Origin: an uncultured Acidimicrobiales bacterium
GTDB taxonomy: Bacteria > Actinomycetota > Acidimicrobiia > Acidimicrobiales > SZUA-35
DNA length: 48,226 nucleotides
Assembly (NCBI GenBank): GCA_937976305.1
Contig: CALJSB010000087.1
Span: 1 to 48,226, forward strand
Direction: 5' to 3'
A program made the translations under genes and the position numbers. Below, piece by piece: positions 16,697 to 25,998 of this stretch; positions within the stretch are counted from its first letter, which is position 1; the number at the start of each line of letters is the position of its first letter. The notes beneath the pieces were generated by a model. It searched no databases, was not told the DNA's origin, and saw nothing but the letters and a program-made list of their open reading frames with translations.

Positions 16697-17383
16697 ATGA
16701 TGTTCGGAAAGTCTGAAGGGGCGCGGGGCATGCTCGAGAAAATGGTTGACCAAGGCGAAACGGGCGACACGTTCCGTGCGGCCAGGCTCTACGACGTGCT
16801 GAGCGGCACCCTGACCCTTGGACGTCGCGACCAAGTGTTCGACCGAGCCGCTGCGGCGCTCCCATCGACACCGCTTTTGTCAGCGACACCGTCAGGGCTG
16901 ATCGTTGATGTCGGCTGTGGCACCGGTGCCCTCAGCTTCGCGCTGGCCCGCCGGTTCCCGGATGCGGGCGTCCTCGGCATCGATCCAAGCGCAGAGATGG
17001 TTGGCCGAGCCCGTAGCCAGGCGGCGAAGAAGGGCATTGACCTGAGCTTTGAGACTGGCACTGCCCAGTCGCTTGCTGTCGACGATGAGGCGGCCGTTGC
17101 GGTGTGTTTCTCGCTGTCGCTCCACCATCTGCCCGCTGCGGACCGGCCGGCTGCCCTGGGTGAGGCCGTGCGGGTCTTGCGACCAGGAGGATCGATTCTG
17201 GTGGTCGAGTTTGACCCCGTGGGTCGGATCGGGAGCGCGATGTCGATGCACGACGGCGACATTGCCGAGAAGCTGAGCGTCACCGAGGCGCTGGGCGATG
17301 CGGGTTTCAGGTCTGTCGAGCAGGGGCGAGTGACAAACCGTCTCTTGGGCTGGTGGACGGGAAGAAAATTGGCCTGCGACTGA
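16697..17383 (+). CDS. class I SAM-dependent methyltransferase
   Basis: A 228-residue methyltransferase with the Rossmann-type SAM site [17 protein letters not shown] (motif I), the acidic end of strand two in [20 protein letters not shown] (motif II/III) and [14 protein letters not shown] (post-III), resembling UbiE-type enzymes. The start at 16697 (MMFGKSEG) follows a TACTTA box. The substrate is unknown. It precedes pdxS with a separate promoter, and the TetR gene diverges from it, so it may be regulated separately. Residues 1-45 are not part of the core and may be a lid helix. Confidence 0.8.
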   Translation: MMFGKSEGARGMLEKMVDQGETGDTFRAARLYDVLSGTLTLGRRDQVFDRAAAALPSTPLLSATPSGLIVDVGCGTGALSFALARRFPDAGVLGIDPSAEMVGRARSQAAKKGIDLSFETGTAQSLAVDDEAAVAVCFSLSLHHLPAADRPAALGEAVRVLRPGGSILVVEFDPVGRIGSAMSMHDGDIAEKLSVTEALGDAGFRSVEQGRVTNRLLGWWTGRKLACD

Positions 17384-17405
17384 ACATGGCCGAGGAGGCC
17401 ACTTC

Positions 17406-17411
17406 TACACT
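17406..17411 (+). promoter_or_regulatory. -10 box of pdxS, leaderless
   Basis: TACACT ends 7 bases before the ATG at 17419. ATG codons further upstream in frame lie in or before this box. Confidence 0.55.
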
Positions 17412-17418
17412 CCGGGCC

Positions 17419-18312
17419 ATGGCTGAAAACTCTGCAAGCGAGCACGGAACCGTCAGAGTCAAGCGTGGCTTGGCTGAGATGCTCAAGGGCGGCGTCATCA
17501 TGGATGTCGTCAACCCTGAACAGGCGAAGGTTGCTGAAGACGCCGGCGCCGTTGCGGTGATGGCACTCGAGCGGGTTCCGGCCGACATTCGCAAGGATGG
17601 CGGAGTGGCCCGCATGTCTGACCCCGAGATGGTCGAGGGCATCCAAGAGGTCACCACCATTCCGGTGATGGCCAAGGCCCGTATCGGCCACTTCGTCGAA
17701 GCGCAGATTCTTCAGTCGCTCGGCGTCGATTACATCGACGAGTCCGAGGTGCTCACCCCGGCAGACGAAACCCATCACATCGACAAGTTCGCGTTCGACG
17801 TGCCGTTCGTGTGCGGTGCTACCAACCTCGGCGAGGCGCTCCGACGCATCAGCGAGGGTGCGTGCATGATCCGCTCGAAGGGCGAGGCTGGAACGGGCGA
17901 CGTCGTGCAGGCTGTCCGTCACCTCCGCAGCATCATCGGCGACATCAAGAAGATCGGCCAGGCCGACGAGGCCGAGTTGTTCGAGTGGGCCAAGCAGCTG
18001 CAGGCTCCCCTTCCTCTCGTGCAGGAGATCGCCGAGACCGGCGAGCTTCCGGTGCCGATGTTCTGTGCTGGTGGTCTTGCGACGCCGGCCGACGCCGCGC
18101 TCGCAATGCAGCTCGGTGCTCAGGCCGTGTTTGTCGGCTCTGGCATCTTCAAGAGCGACGATCCAGCGCCACGAGCCAAGGCCATCGTCGAGGCCACCAC
18201 GAACTTCAACGATGCCGACATCCTCGCCAAGGTCTCTCGTGGCCTCGGTGCGCCGATGACCGGCATCAACATGGACGAGGTCAACACCAAGTTCGAAGAA
18301 CGAGGTTGGTGA
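17419..18312 (+). CDS. pdxS: pyridoxal 5'-phosphate synthase, lyase subunit
   Basis: A 297-residue (beta/alpha)8 barrel subunit that condenses ribose 5-phosphate, glyceraldehyde 3-phosphate and ammonia to PLP. Family motifs throughout: [50 protein letters not shown], and [14 protein letters not shown] with the second catalytic lysine. The start [15 protein letters not shown] gives the normal length and follows the -10 box by 7 bases. The stop overlaps the GTG of pdxT (GTGA), so the two subunits are coupled; 12 of each form the native complex. Confidence 0.96.
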   Translation: MAENSASEHGTVRVKRGLAEMLKGGVIMDVVNPEQAKVAEDAGAVAVMALERVPADIRKDGGVARMSDPEMVEGIQEVTTIPVMAKARIGHFVEAQILQSLGVDYIDESEVLTPADETHHIDKFAFDVPFVCGATNLGEALRRISEGACMIRSKGEAGTGDVVQAVRHLRSIIGDIKKIGQADEAELFEWAKQLQAPLPLVQEIAETGELPVPMFCAGGLATPADAALAMQLGAQAVFVGSGIFKSDDPAPRAKAIVEATTNFNDADILAKVSRGLGAPMTGINMDEVNTKFEERGW

Positions 18313-18917
18313 GCTCCCGCTCATCTGAGGGCAACCTCACGATCGGAGTGCTCGCCCTGCAAGGAGCGTTCGCCCGACACATCGAAGCGCTGACGGCCTG
18401 TGGCGTCGACACCGTCGAGATCCGCCAGCCAAAGCACCTTGAGGTCGCTGATCTCGACGGCCTTGTCATCCCCGGCGGCGAGTCGACGACGATGAGCAAG
18501 CTGCTCGACAGCCTCGAGTTGCGCGAGCCCATCGGCAAGCTCCTGGCAGATGGTTTGCCCGTCTTCGGCACCTGCGCCGGGATGATCATGTTGGCGGCCG
18601 ACGTCTCGGACGGTCGGGCCGATCAAGCGTCGTTCGCAACCATCGACATCGGCGTTCGTCGAAACGGATACGGCCGACAGCTCGACTCGTTCGAGGCCGA
18701 TCTCGAGATCGACGCTCTCGAAGGCGATCCGTTCCGGGCCGTGTTCATTCGGGCGCCTGTCGTCGAACGGCTGGGGTCAGGCGTCGAGGTGTTGGCGTCG
18801 GTCGACGACGTGCCGGTGCTCTGTCGTTCGGGCTCGGTGCTCGTGTCGAGCTTTCACCCCGAGCTGACCGACGATCACCGCCTGCACGAGATGTTCGTCG
18901 GCGGCTTGGCCACCTGA
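18309..18917 (+). CDS. pdxT: pyridoxal 5'-phosphate synthase, glutaminase subunit
   Basis: A 202-residue class I glutamine amidotransferase that frees ammonia from glutamine and passes it to PdxS. The catalytic cysteine is in GTCAGMIML and the His-Glu pair in [24 protein letters not shown] is the oxyanion loop. The GTG at 18309 shares three bases with the pdxS stop codon. Normal length. De novo PLP synthesis fits the amine oxidase and aminoacyl enzymes around it only loosely. Confidence 0.95.
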   Translation: MSSRSSEGNLTIGVLALQGAFARHIEALTACGVDTVEIRQPKHLEVADLDGLVIPGGESTTMSKLLDSLELREPIGKLLADGLPVFGTCAGMIMLAADVSDGRADQASFATIDIGVRRNGYGRQLDSFEADLEIDALEGDPFRAVFIRAPVVERLGSGVEVLASVDDVPVLCRSGSVLVSSFHPELTDDHRLHEMFVGGLAT

Positions 18918-18919
18918 CG

Positions 18920-18925
18920 TACACT
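18920..18925 (+). promoter_or_regulatory. -10 box of the yebC gene
   Basis: TACACT ends 8 bases before the ATG at 18934 and overlaps the space just after the pdxT stop; no Shine-Dalgarno sequence is present. Confidence 0.5.
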
Positions 18926-18933
18926 CCGAAACC

Positions 18934-19692
18934 ATGTCGGGTCACTCCAAATGGGCAACGATCAAGCACAAGAAGGGCGCTGCTGACGCCAAGCGAGGAA
19001 AGCTCTTCGCCAAGTTGATCAAGCAGGTCGAAGTTGCTGCCCGTTCTGGCGGCGGCGACCCCGACTCAAACCCGACGTTGCGCACCATGTTTCAGAAGGC
19101 CCGAGACAACTCGGTGCCGCTCGACACCATCGAGCGTGCGGTCAAGCGAGGCACCGGCGAACTCGAAGGTGTCAACTACGAGAACATCACCTACGAGGGC
19201 TATGCCCCCGGTGGTGTTGCGCTGTTGATCGACGTGTTGTCAGACAACCGGAATCGCACCGGCTCTGAAATTCGCTCATTGCTCTCGAAGAACGGTGGCT
19301 CACTGGCCGAGCCCGGCTCGGTGGCGTGGCAGTTCGAACGAAAGGGCATTGTCAAGGTTGCCCGGTCAGCCGACGAAGACGAAGTGATGATGGTCGGCAT
19401 CGACAACGGTGCTGAGGATCTCGAAGATCACGAAGAGCTCTGGCAGGTCACCTGCGAGCCAACTGATGTGATCGATCTACGAGCGGCCCTCGAAGAGGCC
19501 GGCATCGAGGTGCTCGAATCCGACACCACGATGATGCCGACCAACACGGTGCCGGTCGGCGATGCAACCGACGCCAAGGCCATGTTGAAGCTGGTCGATA
19601 TCCTCGACGACCACGACGATGTGCAAGACATCTACTCGAACGTCGAACTCGACGATTCGGTGATGGCCGGCGTCGATTTGGACGCCGACTAG
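18934..19692 (+). CDS. yebC: YebC/PmpR-type regulator (TACO1 family)
   Basis: A 252-residue protein of the YebC family, beginning with the hallmark MSGHSKWATIKHKKGAADAKRGKLF. The later motifs NITYEGYAPGGVALLID and LSDNRNRTGSEIRSL are also typical. Members bind DNA as regulators or assist ribosomes on proline-rich stretches, depending on subfamily; which applies here is unknown. In Actinobacteria it stands between pdxT and ruvC, as it does here apart from the inserted minus-strand genes. Confidence 0.95.
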   Translation: MSGHSKWATIKHKKGAADAKRGKLFAKLIKQVEVAARSGGGDPDSNPTLRTMFQKARDNSVPLDTIERAVKRGTGELEGVNYENITYEGYAPGGVALLIDVLSDNRNRTGSEIRSLLSKNGGSLAEPGSVAWQFERKGIVKVARSADEDEVMMVGIDNGAEDLEDHEELWQVTCEPTDVIDLRAALEEAGIEVLESDTTMMPTNTVPVGDATDAKAMLKLVDILDDHDDVQDIYSNVELDDSVMAGVDLDAD

Positions 19693-19709
19693 TCAGTTAT
19701 CCAGCGCCG

Positions 19710-20639
19710 CTACACGCCGCTGGCGACACCGAGCAGACGGGAACGGGTCACCGAACGGACGCCTCGCGAGAGGCTGAAGATCGCGAGCAACCAGGCCAAT
19801 CCGCCGAGCACAAACGGCACCCAGTCGGCGCCGAACAGCACGCCGGTCGATTGGCTGTACGCGATCATGATCAAGGGAAGGCTGACGAGCCCAGAAGCCT
19901 GCTGGGCTGCAGCGGTCGAGCGAACCCGAGCCGAGAGTCGTAGTACGAGCGACAGGCAGATGGCCAGGAACGGCGGCAGGACCCACAGGATCATCACCCA
20001 CCACTGGCGGGTCGGGAAGAACCAGCCGCCCACTTCTGGGCCGACGGTGAGGTTGACGATCAGCGAATACAAACCGAACCCAACCACGGTGGTGAAGTAG
20101 CCGGGCACGAGGCTGGCGATCAGCTTGCCGAGGTAGATCTCACGGGCACCAGCGGGGGAGTGGGCCAGGAACTCGCCGGTGCCTCGCTCGCGCTCGCCGA
20201 CGATGGTGGCGGCGCCGACGGCGGTCGAAATCGTGAGGGGCACGATCACGGCGACCGGGGCAAAGAGGAACACGGCGAGGGCATAGCCGGTCTGGCCTTC
20301 GGGGGTGTCGCCTCGGATCTGCGACTTGGCCGACTCGGGAAGCACCTCGAGTGTCTCAGATACTCGAGCCACGGTTTCGACGTTGCCGATGTTGGTGATC
20401 GTGAGCAGCAAGATCGCGGGGATGATCACGAAGAAGAAGGCGCCGAGCAGCGACATCGGCACCCAGAAGTCCTTGGCCTGGATGAGCTGCTTCAGGTCGG
20501 TGCGGGCGACGGTCATGATGCGCGACCAATCGAGCGGACCGGTTTCGACTCGGTCGGCCGACCCTTTACGCCGCTGCGATGGTGGCGTCGGGGCCGTCTT
20601 CACCCGGTCGGAGTTCTGCGGCAGTTGCGTTGCGGTCAT
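19710..20639 (-). CDS. ABC-2 type transporter permease
   Basis: A 309-residue membrane protein with six predicted helices in the ABC-2/NatB order: a first helix at about 60-85, a long extracytoplasmic loop (NIGNVETVARVSETLEVLPES), then five more after residue 115. The segment VGERERGTGEFLAHSP is the coupling-helix region typical of NatB/CcmB-like permeases. It overlaps the upstream ATPase gene by one base, so they form an exporter. The N-terminal 40 residues are hydrophilic and cytoplasmic. Confidence 0.88.
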   Translation of the reverse strand: MTATQLPQNSDRVKTAPTPPSQRRKGSADRVETGPLDWSRIMTVARTDLKQLIQAKDFWVPMSLLGAFFFVIIPAILLLTITNIGNVETVARVSETLEVLPESAKSQIRGDTPEGQTGYALAVFLFAPVAVIVPLTISTAVGAATIVGERERGTGEFLAHSPAGAREIYLGKLIASLVPGYFTTVVGFGLYSLIVNLTVGPEVGGWFFPTRQWWVMILWVLPPFLAICLSLVLRLSARVRSTAAAQQASGLVSLPLIMIAYSQSTGVLFGADWVPFVLGGLAWLLAIFSLSRGVRSVTRSRLLGVASGV

Positions 20640-21652
20640 CAGTTGCCTCCGGTGGCGCTGAGTTCTCGGGCCGGTCGCCCGGTGGAGCCACCAGGTGGCG
20701 GAATCTCGTCACCGCTCGAGCCCTGTTCGCGACGGACGGCGAAGTAGAGATCTTCGAGGGTCGGGTTGAACGGCACGACGGCGGTGATCTGGGCCCCTGC
20801 GTTCGACAGCGTGGCGACAAGTTGGGGAACACGATCGAGCGTGTCGAGTTCGAGCGAGGCGGTGAGCTCTGATCGGTCGTAGGACTCCACCCCGGTTGCG
20901 GTCGCGATCTGGTCGAGCTGGGAACCTTCGGCGGCCGAGATGCGAACGATCGGGGTTGGCCAGTAGCGCTTGGCCAGGGCATCGGGTTGGCCAGACAGCA
21001 AGCTGGTGCCGTGCTGCATCACGACGACGTCGTCAGCGAGGCCTTCGGCTTCGAGCAGCAGGTGGGTGCACATCAGCACCGTGCGGCCGCCGCTGGTCAT
21101 GTCGCGGATCAGGTCGAGCACGGCAACGGCCGACTCGGGGTCGAGGCCCGAGGTGGGCTCGTCGAGCAGCAACAGATCGGGGTCGTGAAGGATCGACCGA
21201 GACAGCGCCAAACGCGTCTTCATGCCGGTGGAGTACCCGCCGACCTCGTGGTCGAGAGCTGCATCGATGCCGAAGATCTCTGACGCTTCGCTGATGCGCT
21301 TGTCGGCTGCTGCTCCTCGGCCGAGGCCGTAGAGTTCGGCGGCGTAGCGCAGGTTGTCCCATCCGCTGAGCCGGTCATACAACGACGGCTTGGCCGAGAC
21401 GATGCCGCAGCGGCTGCGCACTTCTTCGCCGTCGTTCGAAGCGGGATCGAGCCCGAACACTCGGGTCGTTCCCTCGTCGGGGCCGAGGGCCCCGGTGATC
21501 ATCCGGATCGCAGTGGTTTTGCCTGCACCGTTGGGTCCGAGCAGCACCGTGATCGAGCCCTTGGGCACTTCAATGCTGAGGTTGGTGAGCGCCTGCACAT
21601 CACCAAACCAACGACTGACTCCGGCGACGTTGACAACAAGTTCGCGATCCAC
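20639..21652 (-). CDS. ABC transporter ATP-binding protein
   Basis: A 337-residue ATPase. Walker A GPNGAGKTT, signature YSTGMKTRLALS, Walker B LLLLDEPTSGLDPE and the switch histidine in MCTHLL are all intact. The 100-residue C-terminal extension after the nucleotide domain resembles the regulatory domain of DrrA/NatA-type exporters. GTG is used as start. It is first in a two-gene minus-strand operon with the ABC-2 permease. The exported substrate is unknown; antibiotic or sodium export is known for relatives. Confidence 0.93.
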   Translation of the reverse strand: MDRELVVNVAGVSRWFGDVQALTNLSIEVPKGSITVLLGPNGAGKTTAIRMITGALGPDEGTTRVFGLDPASNDGEEVRSRCGIVSAKPSLYDRLSGWDNLRYAAELYGLGRGAAADKRISEASEIFGIDAALDHEVGGYSTGMKTRLALSRSILHDPDLLLLDEPTSGLDPESAVAVLDLIRDMTSGGRTVLMCTHLLLEAEGLADDVVVMQHGTSLLSGQPDALAKRYWPTPIVRISAAEGSQLDQIATATGVESYDRSELTASLELDTLDRVPQLVATLSNAGAQITAVVPFNPTLEDLYFAVRREQGSSGDEIPPPGGSTGRPARELSATGGN

Positions 21653-21714
21653 CTTCGTCCATCGGCAAAAGCGGGCTTTTCCCCATGGTCCGTATGGCCC
21701 ACGTTCCCCCTGGG

Positions 21715-22638
21715 TTAGGGGCTGGTGCAGCCGGCAATGAACTCGTCAACGATGGGGGTGAGGGGCTCTTCGCCGTCGACGCCGAGCTGTGTGCTTGCCT
21801 CACCGTGGTCATATGGGCTCACGTCTGCGACATCACCGACCCGGCCGAGTGCACCGAGCGCTGCGGCCAGGCGCTCAGAGCTTTCGATTCGCTCCGGCCG
21901 GCCTCGGGTCACGATCAAGAATGATGGCCCGTCTGGCCACTCGCCTGCTTCGGCCTGCAGAGATGGCGACCCGTCGATGAGGTCGGCTTCGGTGGGAAAG
22001 GCCGTGGTGATGATGTCGACCTCCCACGGCGGAGGGTCGGTCAGGTCGTGGGTGACCGAGTCGAGGCTGACGACGCATCCCACCTGATCTGGGTTGCCTC
22101 CGGACCGAGTCAGGAGCGAGGGGTTGGTACCGACGATCGATACGAGATGAGCCCCGGACGAATGGCCGATCAGCGTGATCGGGCCGGTGTCGGCGCCGAT
22201 CAACTCACGGTTGTTGTCGACCCAGGCCACTGCGCTGGCGACATCGTCGCCAAAGGCCGGCCAACGGACGTCGTTGTCGCCGGCCGCCAGCCGGTAGTTG
22301 ATCGACACGAAGACATAGCCGTCGTCGATGAAGTGCTCCGCCTTGGTGATCGTCGATCTCGTTCGTTTGTCGCCTGCTTGCCACGAGCCGCCGTGCACCC
22401 AGACGATCACCGGGCAGCCCTCGGCGCCTGGCGTCGCGTAGACGTCGAGGCTCGTGAGGTTGGGGTCGACGTCGTCGATCTCGAGGTAGCGGTGGGCAGT
22501 TCGCTCGGGCTCTGCCGAACCGCATGGCACCGGGTCGGCAGACGAAAAGACCGAACACCCAGCAAGGGTGACCATCGCCGCCCCCAGAAGAAGGCGAATT
22601 GGGTGAGGCGATCTGGGCATGTCGCTGAGTATCGACAT
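21715..22638 (-). CDS. lipoprotein alpha/beta hydrolase (BD-FAE/carboxylesterase-like)
   Basis: A 307-residue surface esterase. The N-terminus RLLLGAAMVTLAGC is a lipoprotein signal with the lipidated cysteine in LAGC. Catalytic features: oxyanion WVHGGSW, nucleophile GHSSGAH and histidine YDHGEA. At the place of the catalytic acid the sequence reads TRGRPERIE, so glutamate seems to replace aspartate. The start at 22638 lies 7 bases after a TACGCT box; an alternative ATG is at 22620. Only 31 bp separate it from the divergent ruvC start. Confidence 0.85.
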   Translation of the reverse strand: MSILSDMPRSPHPIRLLLGAAMVTLAGCSVFSSADPVPCGSAEPERTAHRYLEIDDVDPNLTSLDVYATPGAEGCPVIVWVHGGSWQAGDKRTRSTITKAEHFIDDGYVFVSINYRLAAGDNDVRWPAFGDDVASAVAWVDNNRELIGADTGPITLIGHSSGAHLVSIVGTNPSLLTRSGGNPDQVGCVVSLDSVTHDLTDPPPWEVDIITTAFPTEADLIDGSPSLQAEAGEWPDGPSFLIVTRGRPERIESSERLAAALGALGRVGDVADVSPYDHGEASTQLGVDGEEPLTPIVDEFIAGCTSP

Positions 22639-22645
22639 CTCGTTC

Positions 22646-22662
22646 AGCGTAGGCGCTACCGT
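22646..22662. promoter_or_regulatory. back-to-back -10 boxes of two divergent leaderless genes
   Basis: TACGCT on the minus strand (22646-22651) lies 7 bases from the hydrolase ATG, and TACCGT on the plus strand (22657-22662) lies 7 bases from the ruvC GTG. The two boxes are 5 bp apart, so each -35 region must lie inside the other gene. Confidence 0.55.
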
Positions 22663-22669
22663 CGTACAA

Positions 22670-23230
22670 GTGTTCGTGCTCGGAGTCGACCCCGGTCTGT
22701 CGCGTTGTGGCTTTGCCGTGCTCGAACCGACCCACCGCGGTCGGTGTCGACCGGTGGCGATCGGCGTGGTCCGGACCGATCCCGATCATGCCTTGCCTGG
22801 CCGCTTGGTCGAGGTGCGCGACGAGTTCAAGCTGCTACTCGACGAGCATGAGCCGTCGGTTGTGGCCATCGAGCGCATTTTCTTCCAGAACAACGTGCGC
22901 ACGGCAGTGTCGGTGGCCCAGGTGCTCGGCATCGTGATTGCTGAGGCGGCGGGTCGGGGTATCGAGGTTGCTGAGTATTCTCCCAACCAGATCAAGGCGG
23001 CAGTGACCGGCGATGGCCGGGCTGACAAGGAACAGGTACAGACCATGGTGAAGACGTTGCTCGGCCTCACGGCCGCTCCGAAGCCGGCGGATGCGGCAGA
23101 TGCTGCGGCGGTAGCCCTCTGCTACGTCGCGCACAATCCGGGCGGCGTGAGTCGAGGCGGCACCACGGCTCGACCCGTCGATGGTCCTCAGATCGCCGTG
23201 CGGCGATCGCGGCTGGAGGCCCTCAAGTGA
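22670..23230 (+). CDS. ruvC: Holliday junction resolvase RuvC
   Basis: A 186-residue endonuclease that cuts Holliday junctions in the RuvABC pathway. The acidic active site is recognisable: LGVDPGLSRCG (first Asp), VVAIERIFF (Glu) and the C-terminal ADAADAAAVALC (last Asp). NNVRTAVSVAQVLG is the DNA-binding helix. I place the start at GTG 22670 because the residues upstream do not match the family and the -10 box lies 7 bases before; GTG 22676 is possible. The C-terminal 30 residues are a basic tail. It overlaps ruvA by 4 bases (GTGA). Confidence 0.93.
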   Translation: MFVLGVDPGLSRCGFAVLEPTHRGRCRPVAIGVVRTDPDHALPGRLVEVRDEFKLLLDEHEPSVVAIERIFFQNNVRTAVSVAQVLGIVIAEAAGRGIEVAEYSPNQIKAAVTGDGRADKEQVQTMVKTLLGLTAAPKPADAADAAAVALCYVAHNPGGVSRGGTTARPVDGPQIAVRRSRLEALK

Positions 23231-23877
23231 TCGGGTCGATTCGGGGCACGGTGATCGACCGTGAGCCCGCATTCGACAAGGGCAACAACGAGATCCTGGT
23301 TGAGACCGGTGGGGTCGGCTATCGCATCGTCGTCACGCCGGCGACGATGGCCGCCGTGTCGCTCGATGCTGAGATGTTCCTCTACATCCACCATCACCAT
23401 TGGGAAGCCGACCAGAAGCTGTTCGGGTTTCCCACTCGCGATGAGCGCAACGCCTTCGAAGGGCTTCTCGGTGCCCACAAGGTGGGACCGGGGCTGGCGC
23501 TGGCGATCTTGGCCACCTACCCGCCGGCCGAACTGGCCCAGGTGCTGGCAAACGATGATGTCGACAGCCTCTGTGAAGTGCCCGGTGTCGGCAAGAAGAC
23601 GGCCCAGCGACTCTTGGTCGACTTGAAGTCGACGCTTGTGCTGCCAACGCTCGACACCACCGACGGCGAACCGATCGATCTGACCGACGGCGGTGCGCGC
23701 TCGGCGGTGCTGAGCGACGTGCGCGATGCCCTCGAAGCTCTTGGGTATGGCACTGACGAGATCAAGTCGGCCGTGGCCGCCCTCGATCAAGCCGACATCG
23801 AGACGGCCACCGAACCCGGCACCGGGTCCGGCGGCTTGTTGAAGAAGGCCCTCCGAGCCCTCGCCGCGGGAGCCTGA
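23227..23877 (+). CDS. ruvA: Holliday junction DNA helicase subunit RuvA
   Basis: A 216-residue protein that binds the four-way junction as a tetramer and recruits RuvB. Domain I starts MIGSIRGTVI and has LFGFPTRDERNAFEGLL. Domain II carries helix-hairpin-helix motifs (KVGPGLALAIL, EVPGVGKKTAQRLLVDL) and domain III is the C-terminal ALEALGYGTDEIKSAVAAL. A run of four histidines (YIHHHHWEAD) in domain I replaces the usual YvHthvREDa. GTG start overlaps the ruvC stop. Confidence 0.95.
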   Translation: MIGSIRGTVIDREPAFDKGNNEILVETGGVGYRIVVTPATMAAVSLDAEMFLYIHHHHWEADQKLFGFPTRDERNAFEGLLGAHKVGPGLALAILATYPPAELAQVLANDDVDSLCEVPGVGKKTAQRLLVDLKSTLVLPTLDTTDGEPIDLTDGGARSAVLSDVRDALEALGYGTDEIKSAVAALDQADIETATEPGTGSGGLLKKALRALAAGA

Positions 23878-23881
23878 CAGC

Positions 23882-24937
23882 ATGCCTCGTGACGAATGGG
23901 TGGCCCCTGAGCCTGCTCCAGCTGAGACCGCCGGCGGCATGCTCGATGAGGCGGGGTTGCGGCCTCGCTCGCTCGACGAGTTCGTCGGCCAATCTGAGCT
24001 GAAGGATCGGCTCGGCATCATGCTCGATGCCGCCCGGGCCCGCAGCCAAGCGGCCGACCACCTGTTGTTTGCTGGCCCTCCTGGGCTGGGTAAGACAACG
24101 CTCGCCGGCATCGTTGCCACCGAACTCGGGGCTCAGATGTATCCGACCTCGGGCCCTGCAATCGAGAAGGCCGGCGACCTGGCCTCGATCTTGTCGAGCC
24201 TCGACGCGGGCGATGTGCTGTTCATCGACGAGATCCATCGCTTGCCCCGAGTGGTCGAAGAAGTGCTGTATCCGGCGATGGAAGATCTCCAGATCGACGT
24301 GATCATCGGCACCGGTCCGTCGGCCCGTTCGATTCGATTCGATCTCGAGCCGTTCACGCTCGTCGGGGCCACCACTCGCATGGGGCTCATCACCGGCCCG
24401 CTACGTGACCGGTTCGGGTTCAACTTCCGCCTCGAGTTCTACTCCGCAGACGACCTCGAGAGCATCGTGACTCGCACCGCCAAGGTGCTCGACGTTTCAA
24501 TCTCGAGCGAAGGGGCAACCGAGATCGCTCGTCGCAGCCGAGGCACTCCCCGCATCGCCAACCGTCTGTTGCGACGGGTACAAGACTTCGCTGAGGTGCG
24601 AGGCGACGGCACCATCGACCAAGAGGCTGCTGCCGACGGTCTGCAACTCTTTGGCATCGACGAGCTCGGCCTCGACATGGTCGATCGTCGTCTGCTCGAG
24701 AACCTTTGTGGCAACTTCAGCGGCGGGCCCGTCGGCCTCAAGACTCTGTCGATCAGCATCGCCGAGCCAACCGAAACGGTGGAAGACGTGATCGAGCCGT
24801 TCCTGATCCAACAAGGGCTGCTCCTGCGAACCCCGCAGGGTCGGGTGGCCACTCCAGCTGCCTGGCGCCACGTTGGCCTCACCCCACCGAGCGACACCCC
24901 AGAAGCCCCAGAGAACTCCCTCTTCGACCCCTCGTAG
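23882..24937 (+). CDS. ruvB: Holliday junction branch migration ATPase RuvB
   Basis: A 351-residue AAA+ motor that drives branch migration. Walker A GPPGLGKTTLA, Walker B LFIDEIHRL, sensor GATTRMGLITGPLRDRFG with the arginine finger, and the winged-helix C-terminus ending in TPQGRVATPAAW are present. It starts four bases after ruvA. The stop codon lies in the loop side of a 7-bp hairpin that may end the ruvCAB transcript. Confidence 0.97.
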   Translation: MPRDEWVAPEPAPAETAGGMLDEAGLRPRSLDEFVGQSELKDRLGIMLDAARARSQAADHLLFAGPPGLGKTTLAGIVATELGAQMYPTSGPAIEKAGDLASILSSLDAGDVLFIDEIHRLPRVVEEVLYPAMEDLQIDVIIGTGPSARSIRFDLEPFTLVGATTRMGLITGPLRDRFGFNFRLEFYSADDLESIVTRTAKVLDVSISSEGATEIARRSRGTPRIANRLLRRVQDFAEVRGDGTIDQEAAADGLQLFGIDELGLDMVDRRLLENLCGNFSGGPVGLKTLSISIAEPTETVEDVIEPFLIQQGLLLRTPQGRVATPAAWRHVGLTPPSDTPEAPENSLFDPS

Positions 24938-24950
24938 GGGTCAGGTACTT
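24926..24950 (+). terminator. possible weak terminator or attenuator after ruvB
   Basis: GACCCCT (24926-24932) and AGGGGTC (24936-24942) form a perfect 7-bp stem with a 3-base loop that overlaps the ruvB stop codon, followed by AGGTACTTTT. The T-run is short and displaced, so termination is probably partial. TACTTT may at the same time be a -10 box for queA. Confidence 0.4.
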
Positions 24951-24970
24951 TTGGAGTCAGGTGCAAGACC

Positions 24971-25990
24971 GTGTCGTTGCCCACGTCTGAGTTCGACTAC
25001 GACCTTCCCGAGGGCCTGATCGGTCAGGTACCGGCCGAACCGCGCGATCAGGCTCGCCTACTCGACGGTCGCGGTGATCCAATCAGCCACCACGTCGTGG
25101 CTGACCTGCCGAGCTTGCTCGAGCCCGGCGACCTGTTGGTGGTGAACGACACCCGCGTGCTGCCGGCCCGCCTGCATCTGATCAAACCGACTGGGGGAGC
25201 AGTCGAGGTGCTGCTGCTCGAACCCACTGGGCAGCCCCACGAGTGGCGGGCCTTGGTCAAGCCGGGCAAGCGGCTGAGGGTGGGCACGACGCTGCTGGCC
25301 AGGGCGGAAGACAGCGTCGACGAAGGCGATGATGGCAGGCCAGTGCTCGAAATCGTCGACCAGCTCGAAGATGGCAGACGGGTCGTCCGACTGGTTGACG
25401 ATGCGATGCTTGATGAGCTCGGCACCATGCCGCTGCCGCCATACATCACGACCGCACTGGCCGACCCCGAGCGCTATCAGACCGTCTACGCCAACGAACC
25501 CGGTTCGGTCGCAGCTCCGACCGCCGGCCTGCACCTGACCGATGCCGTGATGGAGCAACTGGTTGCCCGAGGTATCGAGATCGCCCGGGTCGAGCTGCGA
25601 GTTGGGCTTGGCACATTCCGCCCCATCAGCACCGACGATGTGTTCGAACACGACATGCATGCCGAGCGGTACCGGATCGACCCCGCAACGTGGGACAAGA
25701 TCACCTCGGCCCAGCGGGTCGTGGCTGTCGGCACCACGACGGTGCGGACGCTCGAGTCGGCTGCTGCTACCGGCGAACTCGAAGGCGAAACGAGTTTGTT
25801 CATCCATCGTGGGTTCGAGTGGCAGGTAGTCGATCAGCTGATGACCAACTTTCACGTCCCCAAGTCGTCGCTGCTCGTGATGATCGATGCCCTCGTCGGC
25901 CCTCGCTGGCGCAACATCTACGCCGAAGCGGTAGCCGAGAAGTACCGCTTCCTCAGCTTCGGCGACGCAATGCTCCTCGAACGAGGTTGA
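24971..25990 (+). CDS. queA: S-adenosylmethionine:tRNA ribosyltransferase-isomerase
   Basis: A 339-residue enzyme that adds the epoxycyclopentane ring from SAM to preQ1 at position 34 of tRNA, the step after Tgt in queuosine synthesis. Motifs: FDYDLPEGLIGQVPAEPRDQARLL, VVNDTRVLPARL, PLPPYI, SVAAPTAGLHLT and GLGTFRPI. All belong to the QueA core and the length is normal. GTG start. Eight bases separate it from tgt, so the two form a queuosine pair. Confidence 0.95.
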   Translation: MSLPTSEFDYDLPEGLIGQVPAEPRDQARLLDGRGDPISHHVVADLPSLLEPGDLLVVNDTRVLPARLHLIKPTGGAVEVLLLEPTGQPHEWRALVKPGKRLRVGTTLLARAEDSVDEGDDGRPVLEIVDQLEDGRRVVRLVDDAMLDELGTMPLPPYITTALADPERYQTVYANEPGSVAAPTAGLHLTDAVMEQLVARGIEIARVELRVGLGTFRPISTDDVFEHDMHAERYRIDPATWDKITSAQRVVAVGTTTVRTLESAAATGELEGETSLFIHRGFEWQVVDQLMTNFHVPKSSLLVMIDALVGPRWRNIYAEAVAEKYRFLSFGDAMLLERG

Positions 25991-25998
25991 CTCACGGC

